A stretch of DNA of 33,780 bases. Source: an alpha proteobacterium L41A. GTDB lineage: Bacteria > Pseudomonadota > Alphaproteobacteria > Caulobacterales > Caulobacteraceae. Each line of letters opens with the position of its first letter. Positions within the stretch are counted from its first letter, which is position 1. Below are positions 30,545 through 33,780 of the stretch, piece by piece. The notes beneath the pieces were generated by a model. That model was not told where the DNA came from, did no database searches, and worked only from the letters and a program-made list of their open reading frames with translations. The stretch covers positions 1 to 33,780 of the forward strand of contig AMYY01000031.1 in assembly GCA_000335735.1 (NCBI GenBank). Reading direction: 5' to 3'. Both the position numbers and the translations under genes were made by a program.

Positions 30545-31747
30545 ATGACCGTCACCTTCGCCGATATCCAAGCCGCGCGCACCCGGATCGCCGGCGCGGT
30601 CGACCGCACCCCGACCCGCTATTCCAGAAAGCTGTCGCAGCTGACCGGGGCCGAGGTCTGGGTCAAGTTCGACAATCTTCAATTCACGGGCAGCTTCAAG
30701 GAGCGCGGGGCCCTGAATCGGCTGCTGATGCTGAGCCCCGACGAGAGGAAGCGCGGCGTGGTGGCCGCCAGCGCCGGCAACCACGCCCAGGCCCTGGCCT
30801 ATCACGGCGGACGGCTGGGCGTGCCGGTGACCATCGTCATGCCGGAGGGCACGCCCTTCGCCAAGATCAACGGCACCCGCTCGCACGGGGCGACCGTGGT
30901 GATCGAGGGGCTGGACTTCACCGGTTCGACCGAAGCGGCCAAGCGGCTGGAGGCCGAAAAGGGCTATGTCTTCGTCTCGGCCTTCGACGACAAAGGCATC
31001 GTGGCGGGCCAGGGGGTCTGCGCCATCGAGCTTCTGGAAGATGCGCCCGAGGTCGAGGCCCTGATCATCCCCATCGGCGGCGGCGGGCTGATCGCGGGCT
31101 GCGCCATCGCGGCCAAGGCGATGAAGCCGGACATCAAGGTCTTCGGCGTCGAGGCCGCCCGCTATCCCTCCTTCACCGCCAAACGGGCGGGCCAGCCGCC
31201 GGTCTGCACCGGCCAAACCATCGCCGAAGGCATCGCCATCAAGGCGGTTGGCGACATTCCCTTCGCCCTGGCCAACCCGCTGGTGGATGAGGTCTTCGTC
31301 TGCGAGGAGGCCGATTTCGAACGGGCCGTCGCCACCTATGTCACCTATGAGAAGACGGTGTCCGAAGGCGCGGGCGCCGGCGGTCTGGCGGCGCTTCTGG
31401 CCTATCCCGAGCGGTTCAAGGGGATGAAGGTCGGGCTGGAGCTGTGCGGCGGAAACATCGATGCACGGATGCTGGCGGTCGTGTTGAACCGCGAGATGGT
31501 CCGTGAACGGAGATTGATCGTCTATCGCATCCTGGGCGACGACCGACCCGGCATGTTGTCGGCCATGGCGGCGGTGATCGGCGGCCTGGGCGGCAACATC
31601 ATCGACGTGGTCCACAACCGTCTGGCGCTGGACGTGCCGGCCAAGGGCGCCGAGTTCGACATCATGGTCGAAACGCGCGATAGCGCCCACGCCGACGAGA
31701 TCGGCGAGGCCTTGAAGGAACGCGGCTATGAACTTCGGATGGGGTAA
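30545..31747 (+). CDS. ilvA: Threonine dehydratase with C-terminal ACT domain
   Basis: The 400-residue protein is a PLP fold-type II enzyme: GSFKERGA with the Schiff-base Lys52, SAGNHAQALA at 76-85 and the phosphate-binding loop PIGGGGLIAG at about 176-185. Residues about 325-400 form a single ACT domain (VYRILGDDRPGMLSAMAAVI, then GGNIIDVVHNR). It deaminates threonine, and often serine, to the 2-oxo acid, the first step to isoleucine. The domain set (catalytic domain plus one ACT) is that of the shorter IlvA/TdcB-like class. The ACT domain suggests amino-acid regulation. Its last 20 nt overlap the FKBP gene. Confidence 0.92.
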   Translation: MTVTFADIQAARTRIAGAVDRTPTRYSRKLSQLTGAEVWVKFDNLQFTGSFKERGALNRLLMLSPDERKRGVVAASAGNHAQALAYHGGRLGVPVTIVMPEGTPFAKINGTRSHGATVVIEGLDFTGSTEAAKRLEAEKGYVFVSAFDDKGIVAGQGVCAIELLEDAPEVEALIIPIGGGGLIAGCAIAAKAMKPDIKVFGVEAARYPSFTAKRAGQPPVCTGQTIAEGIAIKAVGDIPFALANPLVDEVFVCEEADFERAVATYVTYEKTVSEGAGAGGLAALLAYPERFKGMKVGLELCGGNIDARMLAVVLNREMVRERRLIVYRILGDDRPGMLSAMAAVIGGLGGNIIDVVHNRLALDVPAKGAEFDIMVETRDSAHADEIGEALKERGYELRMG

Positions 31748-32243
31748 GGCGGCAGTCGTCGCGGCCTTCTTGCTGGCGGGCTGCGGCCAGGCCGCGCCGG
31801 TCGATCCGAACGCGGGTAAGGCCGAGGCTGCCGCCTTCATGGCCAAGAACGCCAAGGAGGAGGGCGTCCAGACCCTGCCCAGCGGCCTGCAATACAAGGT
31901 GGTGCAGACGGGACCGGCCGGCGGTGTCAGCCCCGACCGCAACGACCTGGTCAAGGTCGATTACGAGGGCAAGCTGGTCGACAATAGCGTGTTCGACAGC
32001 TCCTTCGCACGCGGGGCGCCGGCGGTGTTCACGCCCGAGGAAGTGGTCAAGGGCTGGACCGAGGCGTTGCAGAAGATGCGCGTGGGCGACGAATGGCTGC
32101 TCTATGTCCCCCCCGAGCTGGGCTATGGCGAGCGGAGTAGCCCCAAGATCCCGGCGAATTCGGTGCTGATCTTCCGCCTGAAACTGCTCGACGTGGCCAA
32201 GGTGCCCGGCGGCGGATCGGGCGTCGGCACGGCGATGGGGTGA
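31728..32243 (+). CDS. FKBP-type peptidyl-prolyl cis-trans isomerase lipoprotein
   Basis: The 171-residue protein has a signal peptide with lipobox LAGC (Cys19), so it should be a membrane-anchored periplasmic lipoprotein. The FKBP domain runs from about 50 to 160: GLQYKVVQTGPAGG, VKVDYEGKLVDNSVFDSSF, GWTEALQKMRVGDEWLLYVP and ELGYGERSSPKIPANSVL. Most pocket aromatics are conserved. It isomerises proline bonds in exported proteins. It starts inside the 3' end of the threonine dehydratase, so the two are co-transcribed although their functions differ. Confidence 0.92.
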   Translation: MNFGWGKAAVVAAFLLAGCGQAAPVDPNAGKAEAAAFMAKNAKEEGVQTLPSGLQYKVVQTGPAGGVSPDRNDLVKVDYEGKLVDNSVFDSSFARGAPAVFTPEEVVKGWTEALQKMRVGDEWLLYVPPELGYGERSSPKIPANSVLIFRLKLLDVAKVPGGGSGVGTAMG

Positions 32244-32251
32244 GGACCACT

Positions 32252-32398
32252 GTCTCCTCCCCACGTCGTGGGGAGGCGGCGCGGCGCTTCTTTAGCGCCG
32301 TGACGGAGGGGGTCTCCACCGCATCGCAGGCGCCTGTGGGGCGTCGAGAGCCCCTCCACCCCTTCGGGGTCCCCCTCCCCATTCCATGGGGAGGAGAC
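32252..32398. repeat. 147-bp palindromic, TIR-bounded intergenic repeat (MITE-like)
   Basis: The element is bounded by perfect 12-bp terminal inverted repeats, GTCTCCTCCCCA (32252-32263) and TGGGGAGGAGAC (32387-32398). Inside are palindromes at 32256-32276 (CCTCCCCAC, GTC, GTGGGGAGG), 32283-32299 (GGCGCT/AGCGCC), 32358-32370 (ACCCC/GGGGT) and 32374-32394 (CCTCCCCAT, TCC, ATGGGGAGG). The right half matches the copy in lhr. It lies in the 332-nt gap between the convergent FKBP and queG genes and carries no gene. Confidence 0.75.
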
Positions 32399-32400
32399 GA

Positions 32401-32432
32401 AAAGTGCACTGCGAATTTTTTGAGTGCACTTT
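32401..32432. repeat. Pair of AGTGCACT palindromes forming a 10-bp hairpin
   Basis: AAAGTGCACT (32401-32410) and AGTGCACTTT (32423-32432) are complementary around a 12-nt loop with a T6 tract. Each AGTGCACT is itself a palindrome, and they are 20 bp apart. A third partial copy AGTGCA begins at 32433. It could be a bidirectional terminator between convergent FKBP and queG or a protein-binding site. The remaining 32439-32575 shows nothing further. Confidence 0.5.
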
Positions 32433-32575
32433 AGTGCAGATTTTTGCGAGCGGTTTGCAGTTCTCCGGCGGATGTCAAAGACCAGCACGCAGTATAGACC
32501 AGCGCGCGAGGGCGGTGGGGTAGCGGTCGCTGGTTGTCTCTAGATATTTGAAATCGCTGTCGTTCGTCGCGGCGA

Positions 32576-33703
32576 TTATGCGGGTTGAGCGGTTTCGGAC
32601 CGCCGCCATTCGGCTAAGACCTGGGGGTCGGTTTCGGTCGTCGCCTGGGCCAGGATCGCGAACGCGTCGGCCGGCATCAACTGCGACAGGGCCCAGACGG
32701 CGGCGCCGCGGACGAGGGGCGAGGGGTCGTCCAGCAAGGCCTTCGTCGGGGCGATCAGGGAGGCGTCGTCCGAGTTGCCGACGGCGTAGAGGACGTTTCG
32801 CAGGAAGCGGTCGCGGCCGATCCGCTTGACCGGGCTCTTGGTGAATAGAGAGCGGAAGGCGGCGTCGTCGAGCGCCAGCAGGTCATGCAGGCGCGGGCTT
32901 TCGAAGGCCGGGCGGGGCGCCAGCCGGATTTCGCGCGCTTCCTGCGCGAACTTGTTCCACGGGCAGACCGCCAGACAGTCGTCGCAGCCATAGATGCGTG
33001 ACCCGGTCAGGGTGCGGAACTCGACCGGCCAGGGGTCGGCGAATTCGATGGTCAGGTAGGAGAGGCAGCGCCGGGCGTCGAGCTGGAACGGGGCGGGAAA
33101 GGCGTTCGTGGGGCAGGCGTCGAGACAGGCGGTGCAGCGGCCGCAATGTTCGGTCTCGGCCGCGTCCGGTTCGATCTCGGCGGCGGTTAGTATGGTCCCC
33201 AGGAACAGCCAGTTGCCGTGGGTCCGGCAGAGCAGATTGGTGTGTTTGCCCTGCCAGCCCAGGCCGGCGCGCTGGGCCAGGGGTTTCTCCATCAGGGGGG
33301 CGGTGTCGACGAAGACCTTGATGTCCGCGCCGTTGCGGGCCGCGATCTGACCGGCCAGCTGTTTCAGCCGGCCCTTGATGACCTCGTGATAGTCGTCGCC
33401 GCGCGCATAGACCGAGATGTAGCCGGCCGAACGGTCGGCCAGCTGATCCAGCGGGTTCTCCTCGGGGCCGTAGTTCATGCCGAGGACGATGGCGGTCCGG
33501 GCCTCGTCCCACATGGCGGTGGGGTGCTGGCGACGATCCAGCGTCGTCTCCATCCATTCCATGTCGCCATGCCGGCCCTCGTCCACGAAATGCCGCAGCC
33601 GCTCGCCCGCGGGCCAGGCGTCGGCCGCCGAGGCGAACCGGCAGACATCGAAGCCGAGCTCGGCCGCGCGCTGGCGGATGAAGGTTTTCAGGCGGTCGGA
33701 CAC
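32576..33703 (-). CDS. queG: Epoxyqueuosine reductase
   Basis: The 375-residue cytoplasmic protein reduces epoxyqueuosine to queuosine in tRNA, using cobalamin and two 4Fe-4S clusters. The catalytic Asp133 is in VFVDTAPLMEKPLAQRAG. Ferredoxin-type cysteines are at 187, 190, 193 and 197 (CGRCTACLDACP), then 213, 240, 243 and 247 (CDDCLAVCP). The C-terminus carries a HEAT-like repeat (PLVRGAAVWALSQL). The start is a GTG at 33703 giving MSDRLKTFIRQRA with a weak ribosome-binding site. Convergent with the FKBP gene. Confidence 0.95.
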   Translation of the reverse strand: MSDRLKTFIRQRAAELGFDVCRFASAADAWPAGERLRHFVDEGRHGDMEWMETTLDRRQHPTAMWDEARTAIVLGMNYGPEENPLDQLADRSAGYISVYARGDDYHEVIKGRLKQLAGQIAARNGADIKVFVDTAPLMEKPLAQRAGLGWQGKHTNLLCRTHGNWLFLGTILTAAEIEPDAAETEHCGRCTACLDACPTNAFPAPFQLDARRCLSYLTIEFADPWPVEFRTLTGSRIYGCDDCLAVCPWNKFAQEAREIRLAPRPAFESPRLHDLLALDDAAFRSLFTKSPVKRIGRDRFLRNVLYAVGNSDDASLIAPTKALLDDPSPLVRGAAVWALSQLMPADAFAILAQATTETDPQVLAEWRRSETAQPA

Positions 33704-33751
33704 GGGGCGGGGGATAGCATGAGAGCGCGGACGCGTCTTGAGAGGAGCGAC

Positions 33752-33780
33752 TTGAAGACTGTGCTCGAGTCTGCCTTCGA
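33752..33780 (+). CDS. Possible start of a rightward gene, cut by window edge
   Basis: AGGAG at 33743-33747 precedes a TTG at 33752 that opens a frame reading MKTVLESAF to the edge; a GTG at 33761 is an alternative. Only nine codons are visible, divergent from queG. Identity cannot be judged. Confidence 0.25.

Noticed and set aside
30449..31954. Minus-strand frame of 501 residues opposite the threonine dehydratase
   Set aside because: Antisense to a clear PLP enzyme with an ACT domain; His/Gln/Gly-rich shadow.

Overview
The window looks like chromosome from a high-GC alphaproteobacterium of the Caulobacterales, most likely Brevundimonas or a close relative. This is inferred from gene content and order (ftsE-ftsX-ydcF-plsC, a DUF3426 zinc-ribbon gene beside ftsE, rplU-rpmA, DUF2125 gene ahead of hisC), strong GC bias and frequent GTG starts. 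No similarity search was run. No rRNA, tRNA or CRISPR array was recognised.

Region 1, about 1-8500, is accessory. It holds an SRAP (YedK-like) protein gene overlapping a truncated membrane-protein gene, a CPA1-type cation/proton antiporter, two uncharacterised small genes and a patch of gene debris (3471-4298). The debris includes a frameshifted ParB-like remnant, a small membrane protein that runs antisense through it, and the N-terminal stub of a DUF4062-like protein. A TonB-domain protein with an unusual N-terminus and a ribbon-helix-helix regulator follow. Next comes a tightly packed six-gene operon of small unknown proteins ending in a tyrosine recombinase (5765-8495). The likely right edge of the element lies between the integrase and gluQ.

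Region 2, about 8580-19440, is core sequence rich in nucleic-acid metabolism: gluQ (tRNA-Asp queuosine glutamylation), a ParDE toxin-antitoxin pair, an AlkA-like glycosylase overlapping a TRIC-type channel gene, an HNH protein, a VanZ-family protein, pdeM and the Lhr-type helicase, a divergent DinG/XPD-type helicase, and ybaK. The Lhr gene carries an in-frame copy of a palindromic repeat that also occurs between genes at 32252-32398.

Region 3, about 19470-27730, has a DUF2125 gene, an unknown gene and hisC on one strand. On the other is a likely ftsE-ftsX-ydcF-plsC operon (cell division, envelope, phospholipid synthesis) with mipA/ompV-like downstream. A DUF3426 protein and a phosphoribosyltransferase follow.

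Region 4, about 27730-33780, contains rplU and rpmA, a GNAT acetyltransferase, two small envelope proteins, an ACT-domain threonine dehydratase overlapping an FKBP-type lipoprotein isomerase, the free-standing palindromic repeat, and queG (epoxyqueuosine reductase). gluQ and queG both belong to queuosine tRNA modification but are 23 kb apart.

The observations most worth following up are the repeat inserted in frame inside the Lhr helicase, the TIR-bounded copy near queG, the integrase-terminated operon, and a 13-bp tandem repeat at 21-bp pitch just upstream of the threonine dehydratase.
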